DNA of 64,000 bases. Origin: Desulfosporosinus fructosivorans (GTDB taxonomy: Bacteria > Bacillota > Desulfitobacteriia > Desulfitobacteriales > Desulfitobacteriaceae). The stretch spans positions 1 to 64,000 of the forward strand of contig NZ_SPQQ01000007.1 of NCBI RefSeq assembly GCF_004766045.1. Reading direction: 5' to 3'. This document shows, piece by piece, positions 7,877 to 16,621 of this stretch. How positions within the stretch are numbered: the first letter of the stretch is position 1; each line of letters opens with the position of its first letter. Made by a program: the position numbers and the translations under genes. The notes under the pieces are model-generated. The model saw nothing but the letters and a program-made list of their open reading frames with translations, ran no database searches and had not been told where the DNA came from.

Positions 7877-9491
7877 AAAATCCCTCCTTACATTGCAGAG
7901 AGTGCTTCTGCCAGGGTTCGTCAATCTTCAATGGATAGTCTGTTCGATTGTGCGCACCACGACTTTCCAAACGGTCTTTTGCGGCTTGGGCAATGACTCC
8001 CCCAACCGCTAACATGTTGGCTGTTTCAAAATCATCCACACAGTGCATGGACAGGTCGTCACTCTCCCAAGCCATCAATAGCTCGGTGGCCTTCTCAAGA
8101 CCCACTTCATCTCGTAAAATTCCAACACTGTTCCACATTAAATCTTGGATTTGATTCCGCAAACCTCGGTCGTTTGATTGTTTTACAAATCCATTCATTT
8201 CAGTTCTGGGTACACTTAGAGCGCCATTAGGACAAAGGACCTCTTCCCAGGAAGGCCGTTTCCCCTCAATCTTATCCCCCATTTTCTCTACGATGCGTGC
8301 CCCAAAAACTAATCCATCCAGCAAGGAGTTACTCGCTAATCGATTTGCGCCATGAACTCCATTACAAGCGCATTCCCCTGCAGCATAAAGGTGAGGAAGG
8401 CTTGTTTCTCCAAATGAGTTTGTCGCAACCCCACCCATCATATAATGGGCAGCTGGAGCCACTGGCAAAGGCGTGGTTAAAACATCCACCCCGTAATTCA
8501 CACAAGTTTGATAAATACTCGGGAATCTCTCGAGGATTCGTTCTTTACCAATAGGCCGAAAATCCAAGTAAACGGGACCTCTATTCATCTCCTGCCAGAT
8601 TTTCCGAGCCACAATATCACGTGAAGCAAGCTCTTTACCCGGTACACTTTCCATAAAACGTAGCCCTGCGGCGTTAATTAAATGTGCGCCTTCTCCACGC
8701 ACTGCTTCCGATATGAGAAAACGGGGTGCATTAGGAATTAACAATGCCGTAGGATGAAATTGTACAAATTCCATGTCCATCAAGTCTGCCCCAGCACGCA
8801 AGGCTATAGCCATTCCATCCCCTGTGGCAACACTAGGATTGGTCGTAAAACGATACACTTGCCCTACTCCCCCAGTTGCCAGAACCACTGCATTGGCTAA
8901 ATGTCCTTCGAGTTCCCCAGTTTCCTCGTTTAGAACTAGGGCACCTACAATATCCCGTTGATCGTTCTCTAATAGATCAACCACAAAACGCCCTTCAAAG
9001 GCGGTGACATTGGGGCTTTCCTTCACTTTGGCAACTAAAGCTCGTTCGATTTCCCAACCCGTGGCATCTCCCTGAGCGTGCAGTACTCTCCGCTGGCTAT
9101 GCGCGCCTTCACGCGTGAAGGCAAGCGCCCCGTTCTGCCGGTCGAACTGAGCACCCATGCCCATGAGTTCTTCCACACATGGAGGCCCCTCTTCTACCAG
9201 AATCCTTACTGTCAAAGGATCGCAAAGCCCAGCACCTGCCCGCAACGTGTCCTCAAGGTGCAGTGCCGGGGAGTCTGCTTCATCAATGGCTACCGCAATG
9301 CCACCCTGAGCATGCTCGGTATTACTTTCTTCAATCTTCTTCTTCGTAAGAACAGTTACCTGAAAGTGTTGACTCGCCTTGATCGCCGTATACAATCCAG
9401 CAATTCCGCTTCCCAACACAAGTACGTCTGAGTCAAAGACCTTCACCTCAGATTTGGACCAAGAAAATAAATAACGTCTCAATATGCCCAT
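7842..9491 (-). CDS. nadB: L-aspartate oxidase
   Basis: FAD enzyme that oxidises aspartate to iminoaspartate for NadA. 549 aa. Seen: dinucleotide-binding LGSGIAGLY near residue 30, the HAQGGIAVA motif, active-site region FVQFHPTAL and the C-terminal succinate dehydrogenase-like helical domain. The ATG at 9491 has its GGGG sequence too close; a TTG three codons further in has better spacing, so the exact start is open. Gap to nadA is 18 bp, so translation is probably coupled. Confidence 0.94.
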   Translation of the reverse strand: MGILRRYLFSWSKSEVKVFDSDVLVLGSGIAGLYTAIKASQHFQVTVLTKKKIEESNTEHAQGGIAVAIDEADSPALHLEDTLRAGAGLCDPLTVRILVEEGPPCVEELMGMGAQFDRQNGALAFTREGAHSQRRVLHAQGDATGWEIERALVAKVKESPNVTAFEGRFVVDLLENDQRDIVGALVLNEETGELEGHLANAVVLATGGVGQVYRFTTNPSVATGDGMAIALRAGADLMDMEFVQFHPTALLIPNAPRFLISEAVRGEGAHLINAAGLRFMESVPGKELASRDIVARKIWQEMNRGPVYLDFRPIGKERILERFPSIYQTCVNYGVDVLTTPLPVAPAAHYMMGGVATNSFGETSLPHLYAAGECACNGVHGANRLASNSLLDGLVFGARIVEKMGDKIEGKRPSWEEVLCPNGALSVPRTEMNGFVKQSNDRGLRNQIQDLMWNSVGILRDEVGLEKATELLMAWESDDLSMHCVDDFETANMLAVGGVIAQAAKDRLESRGAHNRTDYPLKIDEPWQKHSLQCKEGFYVRYIPVSGDD

Positions 9492-9509
9492 CCCCTGCTT
9501 TTTTGCTGC

Positions 9510-10442
9510 TTACAAAGCCAGCATTCGATCTAGTGCTGCTTTTGCTTTAACTCGTATTTCTTCTTGCACCGTAATACGGGGAGAGAGAGCAATAAGTGCA
9601 TCTCTTACTTTGTCTAACGTTGTTAGTTTCATATTCGGGCAAACCAAGCGTTCCGAAGCGAGATAGAATTCTTTACCTGGGCAAGCCTGATGGAGACGGT
9701 GTAAAATTCCAGACTCCGTCCCCACAATAAACTCTCGTTTCTCAGAGTTCTGAGCATATGCAATTAAGCCAGCCGTTGAACCTATATAGTCTGCCTCCTG
9801 GCAAACATCCTCTCGACATTCTGGGTGCACAATAACTTTAGCTAACGGATGTTCTTCTCTGGCCTTAAGAATGTCTTCCTTCGTCAATCGGTCATGCGTT
9901 TTACAGTACCCAGGCCATAGCTGAATTGGACGGTCAAGGATATTTGCAGCGTAACGACCAAGATTTTCGTCAGGGATAAATAGGATATCTTCTCCCTTTA
10001 GAGACTGTAATACTTTTACCGCGTTGGAGGAGGTACAGCAAATATCGCTCTCCGCTTTGACTTCAGCAGATGTATTTACGTAGCAGACCACCTGAACTCC
10101 GGGAACTCTTTTTTTATAAGCTCTCAAGCCCTCGGCATCCACCATGTCCGCCATGGGGCAGCCCGCGTTAGCATCGGGTAATATCACAATCTTATCTGGT
10201 GAAAGAATAGCTGCACTTTCCGCCATGAAATGAACACCGCAAAACACAATGACTTCAGCATCTGTTTTGGCTGCTTGTTGACTTAGTTGCAGGGAGTCCC
10301 CCACAAAATCTGCTATATCCTGAATCTCAGGTCTTTGATAATAGTGAGCTATGATAATTGCTTTACGTTCTTTTTTCAGTACTTCTATCTCCTCAGCTAA
10401 AGTCTGAAACAAGTCCTCGTTCATCCTCTTTCCATGATCCAT
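9510..10442 (-). CDS. nadA: Quinolinate synthase
   Basis: [4Fe-4S] enzyme that condenses iminoaspartate with dihydroxyacetone phosphate to quinolinate. 310 aa. Seen: IIAHYYQRPEIQDIADFVGDS (three-fold repeat fold start), FCGVHFMAESA, PDANAGCPMADM, CCTSSNA and HPECREDV; the three cluster cysteines fall in such motifs. First gene of the nadABC operon, with AAGGAG upstream of the ATG. No NiaR-like operator was recognised in the 66 bp before it. Confidence 0.95.
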   Translation of the reverse strand: MDHGKRMNEDLFQTLAEEIEVLKKERKAIIIAHYYQRPEIQDIADFVGDSLQLSQQAAKTDAEVIVFCGVHFMAESAAILSPDKIVILPDANAGCPMADMVDAEGLRAYKKRVPGVQVVCYVNTSAEVKAESDICCTSSNAVKVLQSLKGEDILFIPDENLGRYAANILDRPIQLWPGYCKTHDRLTKEDILKAREEHPLAKVIVHPECREDVCQEADYIGSTAGLIAYAQNSEKREFIVGTESGILHRLHQACPGKEFYLASERLVCPNMKLTTLDKVRDALIALSPRITVQEEIRVKAKAALDRMLAL

Positions 10443-10508
10443 AGACTGCCATCTCCTTCATAACATAACAGAATCTTTTCTAAATACTAGTCATTTCGAC
10501 TCACCTTG

Positions 10509-10892
10509 TCAAGATTTTTGTCCATGGAGTTCTTCTGAAGCAATTTTTGTTCTAATGTTCGCATCATTGACAAAAACTACTTTAGGGTTATACTGATGGG
10601 CTACTTCATCCGTTAGCATTGCATATGAAATAATAATGACTTGGTCGCCGACTTGCACCTGACGAGCAGCTGCACCATTTAAGCAAATAACCCCTGAGTT
10701 GCGTTCTCCGGGAATAACATAAGTTTCCAGCCTTGCCCCATTGTTGTTGTTCACGACCTGAACCTTCTCATTCGGCAAGATATCGGCAGCTTCCAGCAGC
10801 GCAGTGTCAATCGTTATACTTCCTACATATTGAAGATTAGCCTCAGTCACGGTCGCTTTATGAATTTTAGATTTCATCATTGTTCTAAACAT
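10509..10892 (-). CDS. panD: Aspartate 1-decarboxylase (pyruvoyl enzyme)
   Basis: Makes beta-alanine from aspartate for pantothenate synthesis. The self-cleavage site Gly-Ser is visible in YVGSITID about 23 residues in; the serine becomes the pyruvoyl cofactor. The start at 10892 (MFRTMMKSKIHKATV) is chosen because GGAGGTTGATCGCC precedes it; the frame is open three codons further. It overlaps the 3' end of panC by 8 bp, so panC and panD are translationally coupled. Confidence 0.95.
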   Translation of the reverse strand: MFRTMMKSKIHKATVTEANLQYVGSITIDTALLEAADILPNEKVQVVNNNNGARLETYVIPGERNSGVICLNGAAARQVQVGDQVIIISYAMLTDEVAHQYNPKVVFVNDANIRTKIASEELHGQKS

Positions 10893-11742
10893 GGCGATCA
10901 ACCTCCACCACTTTATTATCGATCAGACGCGTTGATCCGAACTTAACCGCTAGAGCGATAAGCACCGGGCGCTCAATAGTGGTTACTTCAGATAAGTCTC
11001 CCGCATCTCGAACTTCCACATAGTCAATTATCCCCTGGCAATGACGTGAGATTTTCTCCCGCAACTGATTTTCAATTTTCCGAGCTGATCGTTCTCCCGC
11101 TTGCAAGCATGCCTCCGCCTCGTTAAGACTCTGGGACAAAATCTTAGCTTCAAGCCGCTGTTCTAAAGTCAAAAAGACATTGCGTGAGCTTAGAGCCAAC
11201 CCATCTTCCTCGCGAGCAATGGAGACAGAACATATCTCAATTGGAAGATTCAGATCGCTCACCATGCGCCGGATGACCAAATATTGTTGATAATCCTTCT
11301 GTCCAAAAAAGGCCAAGTCGGGTTGAACAATATGAAACAACTTACTTACAATCGTTGCCACTCCTCGAAAATGTCCAGGACGCTTTGCTCCACAGAGCAC
11401 CGAATCCAATTGACCCACCTCAACATAAGTGACCATCGGACGAGGATACATTTCCTCAGAACTTGGATGAAAAAGTACATCTACCCCTGCAACTTCTACC
11501 AAGTTGGCATCTCGCTCCAAGTCCCTAGGGTAACTTGCATAGTCTTCATTTGGACCAAATTGTAAGGGATTTACAAAAATGCTCAATACGACGAAGGCTC
11601 CAGTTTTTTTGGCCCGCTCTACTAATGACAGATGTCCCCTATGCAAATAACCCATAGTAGGGACAAGGGCAATAACCCGTCCACGTTTTTTCTCCAAGGC
11701 AATTATTTCACGTAGCTCAGAAATATGCGTTGCTCTCTTCAA
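10885..11742 (-). CDS. panC: Pantothenate synthetase
   Basis: ATP-dependent ligation of pantoate and beta-alanine. 285 aa. Seen: nucleotidyltransferase motif PTMGYLHRGHLSL, FVNPLQFGPNEDY, the FGQKDYQQ motif and the C-terminal KMSKS-like LSSRN. Start codon is TTG with a modest ribosome site (AAGGTAGAGAG). It follows a DUF2520 Rossmann protein and precedes panD. No panB (ketopantoate hydroxymethyltransferase) is present in the window. Confidence 0.95.
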   Translation of the reverse strand: MKRATHISELREIIALEKKRGRVIALVPTMGYLHRGHLSLVERAKKTGAFVVLSIFVNPLQFGPNEDYASYPRDLERDANLVEVAGVDVLFHPSSEEMYPRPMVTYVEVGQLDSVLCGAKRPGHFRGVATIVSKLFHIVQPDLAFFGQKDYQQYLVIRRMVSDLNLPIEICSVSIAREEDGLALSSRNVFLTLEQRLEAKILSQSLNEAEACLQAGERSARKIENQLREKISRHCQGIIDYVEVRDAGDLSEVTTIERPVLIALAVKFGSTRLIDNKVVEVDRHV

Positions 11743-11887
11743 ATCGCTCTCTACCTTTCTTTAAGTCGAGGTTCGAGGCTCGAACTTCAAACTTTAATTA
11801 ATGTTTAAGTATTGCGCATTACTATGTTTGCTTAGGCTTTTCGACACGCTACGCTCCTACGCATAAGCCATTACCCATAATCAACCA

Positions 11888-12748
11888 TCACTTCGGTTTT
11901 AGCAAAAGCTTTAACGCGTTTAATTCATCCTGTGGATAGCTCAATCCCTGTAGATTCTTCTTATTTTCAGCTAACTCTAACGCTTTTGACCCTAAGCACT
12001 GATAAATCTCTACCAGTTTCGGCGGCAAGTGGTCTAAGTGGCCTCGGACAACTTGCACATCTCCACGTGCAACCGGCCCAGTCAAAGCTTGGGGTAGTCC
12101 TACCTGTTCTAAATTATAAAGTGACCCTCTCATTAGCGGCAACAAGGATGCCAGAGCTTCCTCCCCACAAATCCCTGCTTCAGCAAAAAGTTCTACTGCT
12201 AAAGAAGCAAGAACCACCAAATAATTAGAAGCTACAACTGCCCCTGCATGATAGAGCGTCTTCTTTTCCGCCAAGATGTGATGTGGAATTCCGCCCAAAT
12301 CCTTGACGATGCCCTCTCCAAGTTCCTCGTTGTCTCCTTCGATCCCAAAATGTGTTCCCGAAAGGATAGTCAACGCCTTCTCCACACTTGCAAAGGCCTG
12401 AAGGGGATGCAGCGATAAGCACTGTATGGATTCACTCTCCTTGACCCGTAATATCTCTGAAGGGAGTGATCCAGAACAGTGTATCCACACTTGTCCCGGT
12501 TTTACAAGGACATTTGTCAAATTCTCAGCCACCGTTCGAATCATACCATCCTGTGTTGTAATAAATAAAATATCCACTGCGGGAACAAGCTCTTCTAAAG
12601 GAAGGTGGCCTATATTTAAATAACTACGAAACCGTTCATATGAGAGACGACTTCGGGTGTGAACCCCTATACACTCATGCCCCACTTCGACTAATCGCAC
12701 GGCTAGGGCCGTTCCTACAATTCCGGCTCCAATAATCCCGAATTTCAT
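11888..12748 (-). CDS. Rossmann-like NAD(P)-binding protein with DUF2520 C-terminal domain
   Basis: 286 aa from the ATG at 12748, chosen because AGGAGGGACGAG precedes it; the open frame upstream has no ribosome site and an unrelated composition. The N-terminus is a dinucleotide-binding fold (GIIGAGIVGTALA), and the C-terminal half is the helical DUF2520 domain related to 6-phosphogluconate dehydrogenase-type reductases. The reaction is unknown. Its position directly before panCD suggests, as inference only, a ketopantoate reductase-like role, since no panE is seen here. A 145-bp gap with a GTTCGAG/CTCGAAC dyad separates it from panC. Confidence 0.85.
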   Translation of the reverse strand: MKFGIIGAGIVGTALAVRLVEVGHECIGVHTRSRLSYERFRSYLNIGHLPLEELVPAVDILFITTQDGMIRTVAENLTNVLVKPGQVWIHCSGSLPSEILRVKESESIQCLSLHPLQAFASVEKALTILSGTHFGIEGDNEELGEGIVKDLGGIPHHILAEKKTLYHAGAVVASNYLVVLASLAVELFAEAGICGEEALASLLPLMRGSLYNLEQVGLPQALTGPVARGDVQVVRGHLDHLPPKLVEIYQCLGSKALELAENKKNLQGLSYPQDELNALKLLLKPK

Positions 12749-12821
12749 CTCGTCCCTCCTTACTCTATTAATTCTCAGTCTTGACGCTGCTCCAACGCGA
12801 TTCCGCTTTCCATTCTCTCGT

Positions 12822-12856
12822 AGGGGCAGGGCAATTTCCTGAATTGCTCCTACGCT
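12822..12856. repeat. GTAGGGGC palindrome family, copy 1
   Basis: Inverted repeat with arms GTAGGGGCAGGGCAATT / AATTGCTCCTAC, imperfect. Same arm ends as the other copies listed in this window. Confidence 0.6.
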
Positions 12857-12946
12857 TCTTCTAGCTTGTTCATCGTGGTAGCTATGACTAAGAGACATAG
12901 CTCGTGCAGTTTGCGAACTAGTCTTCAAATTTGTTTACTTGAAAAT

Positions 12947-12980
12947 AAAAAACACCTTAACTGAGAGTGAAGGTGTTTTT
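12947..12980 (-). terminator. Terminator of the folate operon
   Basis: Minus-strand hairpin with arms AAAACACCTT / AAGGTGTTTT followed by a T-rich tail, about 200 bp after the folK stop. Confidence 0.75.
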
Positions 12981-13178
12981 GTCTAACCCTCCGTCTCGGT
13001 CATTTAGATCCAAGCGGCAATTATTTCTGTATTCACTTAAGGTCTATTCGATTTTTGTATCTGCCATAAATTAGTCAGCCACCTAGAACAGTACAGTACA
13101 ACTCTTTCGATATTGTCTGGTTAATTAGGTGTTGGGCACTAAGCCTTATCCCAATATCTGAAGCTAGGGCAATACATC

Positions 13179-13646
13179 TCAAATGCTAAGTGGGTGCACC
13201 TTTCCTTCTCCTGATACCTCCGCAATGGATCTTCCTGATGGCAATACAAGTTCTGGGGCTAGCTCTCGTAAAGGGGCAAGTACAAATGCCCGTTCTTCTA
13301 GATAAGGATGAGGCAAGATTAATTCTTTAGATTCACTAACTGTATTATCATAAATAAGCAGGTCAATGTCAATCGTTCGTGGACCCCAATGTACCAGACG
13401 TTCGCGTCCAAGTTGATGTTCAACTGCCTGACAAACGTGAAGGAGTTCCAAGGGCTCAAGTGATGTTTCAACCTCAATGACCAGATTCCAGTACAAGGGC
13501 TGGTCCATTAAACCCCAAGGTTCTGTTTCATAAATGCGGGAAGTAGCCTCAACCTTTATTAAGGGACCCGCCAAGGCAGAGATTGCCTCTTCTAGATAAT
13601 GTGCTCGGTCTCCTAAATTACTACCCAACCCCAAAAAAGCTCTCAT
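13179..13646 (-). CDS. folK: 6-hydroxymethyl-7,8-dihydropterin pyrophosphokinase (HPPK)
   Basis: Transfers pyrophosphate from ATP to hydroxymethyldihydropterin in folate synthesis. 155 aa. Seen: N-terminal LGLGSNLGDR, the ETEPWG region, and the PROSITE-type LHWGPRTIDIDLL motif (here VHWGPRTIDIDLL) with the magnesium-binding Asp pair. AGGAGATAGGGT precedes the ATG. It overlaps folB by 4 bp and ends the folP-folB-folK run. Confidence 0.96.
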   Translation of the reverse strand: MRAFLGLGSNLGDRAHYLEEAISALAGPLIKVEATSRIYETEPWGLMDQPLYWNLVIEVETSLEPLELLHVCQAVEHQLGRERLVHWGPRTIDIDLLIYDNTVSESKELILPHPYLEERAFVLAPLRELAPELVLPSGRSIAEVSGEGKVHPLSI

Positions 13647-14020
13647 ACCCTATCTCCTGCTGTCCGCCAAATCTCCACCGAAACATCTCTGAAAATCCCG
13701 GGAATCGGGGCTTGGGGTTTATGCACTTCAACCCTGACAGACGTACAGGAAAACTGCCTCAACACACGTTGCGCAATATCCTCTGCCAAACGTTCCACCA
13801 ACTGGTGGCGCTCTCCTGTAACACAGGTCTTGATGACTTGATACACCTCTCCATAATGGATCGTATCTTCGACTCGATCCGAAGACCCTGCCTGGCTCAG
13901 ATCTGAGAAAAGGTCCATATCGATCAAAAATCTTTGTCCTAAAACTTGTTCCTCGGGCAATGCCCCATGGTACGCATAAAATTCCAGTCCACGAAGATGA
14001 ATAACGTCATGCCCCAACAT
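13643..14020 (-). CDS. folB: Dihydroneopterin aldolase
   Basis: Cleaves dihydroneopterin to hydroxymethyldihydropterin. About 125 aa from the ATG at 14020 (MLGHDVIHLRGLEFYAYHG), with AGAGGCGG upstream; the frame is open further but that part overlaps folP coding. Seen: the YHGALPEEQVLGQRFLIDM start of the tunnelling fold and the VRVEVHKPQAPIPG motif near the C-terminus. It overlaps folP by 14 bp and folK by 4 bp, so the three are one translational unit. Confidence 0.95.
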   Translation of the reverse strand: MLGHDVIHLRGLEFYAYHGALPEEQVLGQRFLIDMDLFSDLSQAGSSDRVEDTIHYGEVYQVIKTCVTGERHQLVERLAEDIAQRVLRQFSCTSVRVEVHKPQAPIPGIFRDVSVEIWRTAGDRV

Positions 14021-15221
14021 AGTGACCGCCTCTCTGCATCCGCACAATGGCATCGGCCATTTGCACTGCCCTGCAATTTGCTTGAACATCGTGGACACGT
14101 ATTATATCTACGCCCGCGACAACCCCTAGAATGCTCGTGGCAAGGGTACCTTCTAACCGCTCGTCCACCGAAAGATTCAAGGTTTTTCCAATCATAGATT
14201 TGCGAGAAGTTCCCAGGAGTACCGGATGTCCAAGTGTTCTAAATTCTGCCAAACGAGCCATAACCTCAAGATTCTGTTCCGTTGTTTTCCCAAATCCAAT
14301 CCCCGGGTCAACAATAATTTGATCTCCAGATAAGCCATGTTCTTCTGCTAATTCGATGCTTTTCCTTAGAAAGGCCAACATATCTCCCATGAGATGGTGA
14401 TAATTTGTGCCTTCTTGATTATGCATTACGATCACAGGAACCTGGTATTCTCCGACAACCCTGGCCATATCTGGGTCTCTTTGCATCCCCCAGATATCAT
14501 TAATCATATGCGCCCCCGCATCGAGCGCTCTATTTGCTACGCTCGCCTTATAGGTATCAATCGAAACCGGGGTCGCAACCTGCTCTAATAGAGTCTTGAG
14601 TACAGGTTCTATGCGTCGCCATTCCTCTTCGGCACTTACGACCTCATGCTGAGGTCGCGTTGACTCAGCCCCAATGTCTATAATATCTACGCCTTCTTCA
14701 ATCATGCGTTTAGCTTGAGCAATGGCATTTTCAATAGAATAGTACTTACCCCCATCAGAGAATGAATCCGGTGTCAAATTCAAGATTCCCATGATCAGGG
14801 TACGCTCTCCAAGCTTTAGTTCTGTACCTCGACATTTCAAAATACGTGTTTTCGAAGGTTCTAAGGCAGCCAACAACTGCTTGAGGTCGTGCCCTACCTT
14901 CTTTAGCCCGAATGGTTGGGCTAATATTTTGCTGGAAAGTTGCCCGAGTTGTCGTACTGTGCCGAGCAACATAACATCCGTGGCCTCTACTTTATTGATA
15001 ATAACATTCCTATGTACAGCTGCATCCCCGCCTACTGACAACATCTCTTGTTTCAAGATATGGGCTACCCATAACGGTACTTGTTCTAATTTAATCGCAC
15101 GCCCTAAAGCCTTTCCAGCCATATGCGCAATTCCTCCAGGATCGGAGCCAATTTGGGCCAAAGCTATTTTTGCTTCTTCCAAATTATCTAGACTAACCCA
15201 GCGCATACCATACATTTGCAT
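14007..15221 (-). CDS. folP: Dihydropteroate synthase, long form
   Basis: Joins p-aminobenzoate to the pterin pyrophosphate; target of sulfonamides. The catalytic TIM barrel starts near residue 140: GILNLTPDSFSDGG, DIGAESTRP, INDIWG, DPGIGFGKT and GTSRKSMIG are all present. The protein is 404 aa, about 130 residues longer than the usual enzyme; the extra N-terminal part (residues 1-135) has no motif I recognise, but long forms occur in Clostridia. AGGGAGGATAAGG precedes the ATG. Operon: HD gene, folP, folB, folK. Confidence 0.93.
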   Translation of the reverse strand: MQMYGMRWVSLDNLEEAKIALAQIGSDPGGIAHMAGKALGRAIKLEQVPLWVAHILKQEMLSVGGDAAVHRNVIINKVEATDVMLLGTVRQLGQLSSKILAQPFGLKKVGHDLKQLLAALEPSKTRILKCRGTELKLGERTLIMGILNLTPDSFSDGGKYYSIENAIAQAKRMIEEGVDIIDIGAESTRPQHEVVSAEEEWRRIEPVLKTLLEQVATPVSIDTYKASVANRALDAGAHMINDIWGMQRDPDMARVVGEYQVPVIVMHNQEGTNYHHLMGDMLAFLRKSIELAEEHGLSGDQIIVDPGIGFGKTTEQNLEVMARLAEFRTLGHPVLLGTSRKSMIGKTLNLSVDERLEGTLATSILGVVAGVDIIRVHDVQANCRAVQMADAIVRMQRGGHYVGA

Positions 15222-15235
15222 TGCCTTATCCTCCC

Positions 15236-15718
15236 TTAATACATGACCTGATTCATGGTCTGGTTATATTTATAACATAGGTCCTGTAAGGAACAATGAC
15301 GGCAATCCCTTGCCCAATCGTCAGCTAAGGCCAACGCCTCTCCTAAAGTGGTCAAATTGTCCTCTGGATGCCGACGATGTTCAAGAATTCCGTTTAAGAT
15401 CACTTGAATATCGTCCGAATTAAATCGACACACTTCAAGCAAGGGGAGCGCCAATCTTGCGCTTGCCACCGCGTGATCTTCACCCGTTTCGTATTCTACC
15501 CAACGCCCAATATCATGAAGGAAAGCCGCTGCATATATGCTTTCCTTGGAGAGAAGCAACTCTCCTTTTTCCAGCAAATACGCATAAGCAATGCGGGCAA
15601 CATTTAATCCATGTTCAAAACCATGCTTGCAAAAACGACGTTCCTTCTCCAACCCGTCGATCTTTTCCATATAGGAAATATAATCTTCATGTTCTAAGAG
15701 CTGGTTAACGCGAGTCAT
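15236..15718 (-). CDS. HD-domain phosphohydrolase family protein
   Basis: About 160 aa from the ATG at 15718 (MTRVNQLLEHEDYI). The frame extends upstream but runs through a terminator-like hairpin (15758-15778), so the shorter start is preferred. HD-domain metal ligands are visible: HGFEHGLNVARIAY, then AAFLHDIGRW, and EDHAVASA / LEHRRHPED further on. Substrate unknown; HD proteins hydrolyse phosphate esters of nucleotides and related compounds. It is 14 bp before folP, so it is probably in the folate operon; a role in pterin dephosphorylation would be speculation. Confidence 0.8.
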   Translation of the reverse strand: MTRVNQLLEHEDYISYMEKIDGLEKERRFCKHGFEHGLNVARIAYAYLLEKGELLLSKESIYAAAFLHDIGRWVEYETGEDHAVASARLALPLLEVCRFNSDDIQVILNGILEHRRHPEDNLTTLGEALALADDWARDCRHCSLQDLCYKYNQTMNQVMY

Positions 15719-15757
15719 TGAATGTAAAATATTGTCCCACTCCCAACTAGAGCAAAA

Positions 15758-15778
15758 GCCCTGGGATTCTCCCAGGGC
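15758..15778 (-). terminator. Hairpin terminator after the DUF881 pair
   Basis: Perfect 8-bp GC-rich stem GCCCTGGG / CCCAGGGC with a 5-base loop and TTTT after it on the minus strand. It lies between the DUF881 genes and the HD gene. Confidence 0.7.
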
Positions 15779-15783
15779 CAACT

Positions 15784-15912
15784 TCACTCATCAAACGAGC
15801 CCATGCATCCCATGTCATCGCCACGGTATTCGAACATTTCCACAATGATCATAATAGTAAGATTTCGATAGAAAAAGGGTAATTCCTGCACGTAATAGAG
15901 AATTTTCAACAT
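15784..15912 (-). CDS. Possible 42-aa hypothetical protein
   Basis: Short minus-strand frame (MLKILYYVQELPFF...GSFDE) between the DUF881 gene and its terminator hairpin. No good ribosome site is visible and I recognise no family. It might be a real small membrane-associated peptide or chance. Listed because the frame fills the gap before the terminator. Confidence 0.2.
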   Translation of the reverse strand: MLKILYYVQELPFFYRNLTIMIIVEMFEYRGDDMGCMGSFDE

Positions 15913-15922
15913 CTTAGAATAT

Positions 15923-16621
15923 TTAAGGAATCAACGGTTTCGCATGTTTAAACACATACGCTTTCTTGTAGGATGGGATACGCACTGTTTTTCTCGCAAT
16001 GCTCACAGTCGAACCGTTTTGCTTTAGCACAGTAGCCTCTAATTGAGAAAAATAATCCAAGAGAGTTGCTTGATCCCCAATCGCATTCAGTTCAAAAGGG
16101 ATTCCCTCTACACGGTTTATGGGCACCGTGTTCGCTAAGAAGATCGAACTTCCGCTTAGCACAATGGCCGTCGAGCTAACGACGCGTTGGCCGTTAATGC
16201 TGATTGCCTCAGCACCGGCATACTTCAAAGTGTTAATCAACCTAGCAATGTCATCTGGCGCAAGCGGAAAAGGAGCCTTACGGTCGTCAATGCTAACTTG
16301 AATCCCAGGACCCTCTACTGCTTGCGTCCCTTCGAGCATTTGCAATTGAACCAGTTCAGCAAGCAATGCAGGATCCGTTCCAACCTTCTTCCGCGCCTTC
16401 TCCAATTGTTCTACTAAGACGCGATTATCTTTTTGGAGTTGGGTATTTTGGGTCTGAGAATTTGACAGCACAGATCTCATTTGGGTCATACGCTCTGCAC
16501 CAATTTGCTCTGCTGCCGAGACATTCTTTTGGGTTTGAGCCTGAAGGGATATCAGAAAGCCGAGGGCAATCGCCACAAGGGTGACAGGTAGCGCTAAGGT
16601 CCTTTTCCAATGTTGCATCAT
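15923..16621 (-). CDS. DUF881 family protein, second of pair
   Basis: 232 aa. One N-terminal membrane helix (residues about 9-28), a coiled coil (about 35-85), then the DUF881 domain with EGPGIQVSIDD, AEAISINGQRV and ELNAIGD. Related to B. subtilis YlxW/YlxX, membrane-anchored proteins of unknown function often found near division genes. Its start overlaps the stop of the upstream DUF881 gene (ATGATG), with GGAGGGG close upstream, so the two are coupled. The C-terminus (KKAYVFKHAKPLIP) extends slightly past the domain. Confidence 0.88.
   Translation of the reverse strand: MMQHWKRTLALPVTLVAIALGFLISLQAQTQKNVSAAEQIGAERMTQMRSVLSNSQTQNTQLQKDNRVLVEQLEKARKKVGTDPALLAELVQLQMLEGTQAVEGPGIQVSIDDRKAPFPLAPDDIARLINTLKYAGAEAISINGQRVVSSTAIVLSGSSIFLANTVPINRVEGIPFELNAIGDQATLLDYFSQLEATVLKQNGSTVSIARKTVRIPSYKKAYVFKHAKPLIP

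Larger units (their letters stand above)
12749..13178. other. 430-bp intergenic region between folK and the DUF2520 gene
   Basis: Holds one GTAGGGGC-type palindrome (12822-12856) and the folK terminator (12947-12980). The rest is AT-rich without a credible gene. A promoter for the DUF2520 gene is expected here, but I found no clear one. Confidence 0.5.

Noticed and set aside
11764..11880. GTTCGAG/CTCGAAC and GCTTA/TAAGC dyads between the DUF2520 gene and panC considered as a terminator
   Set aside because: No U-run follows the stems on the minus strand; kept only as weak dyads.
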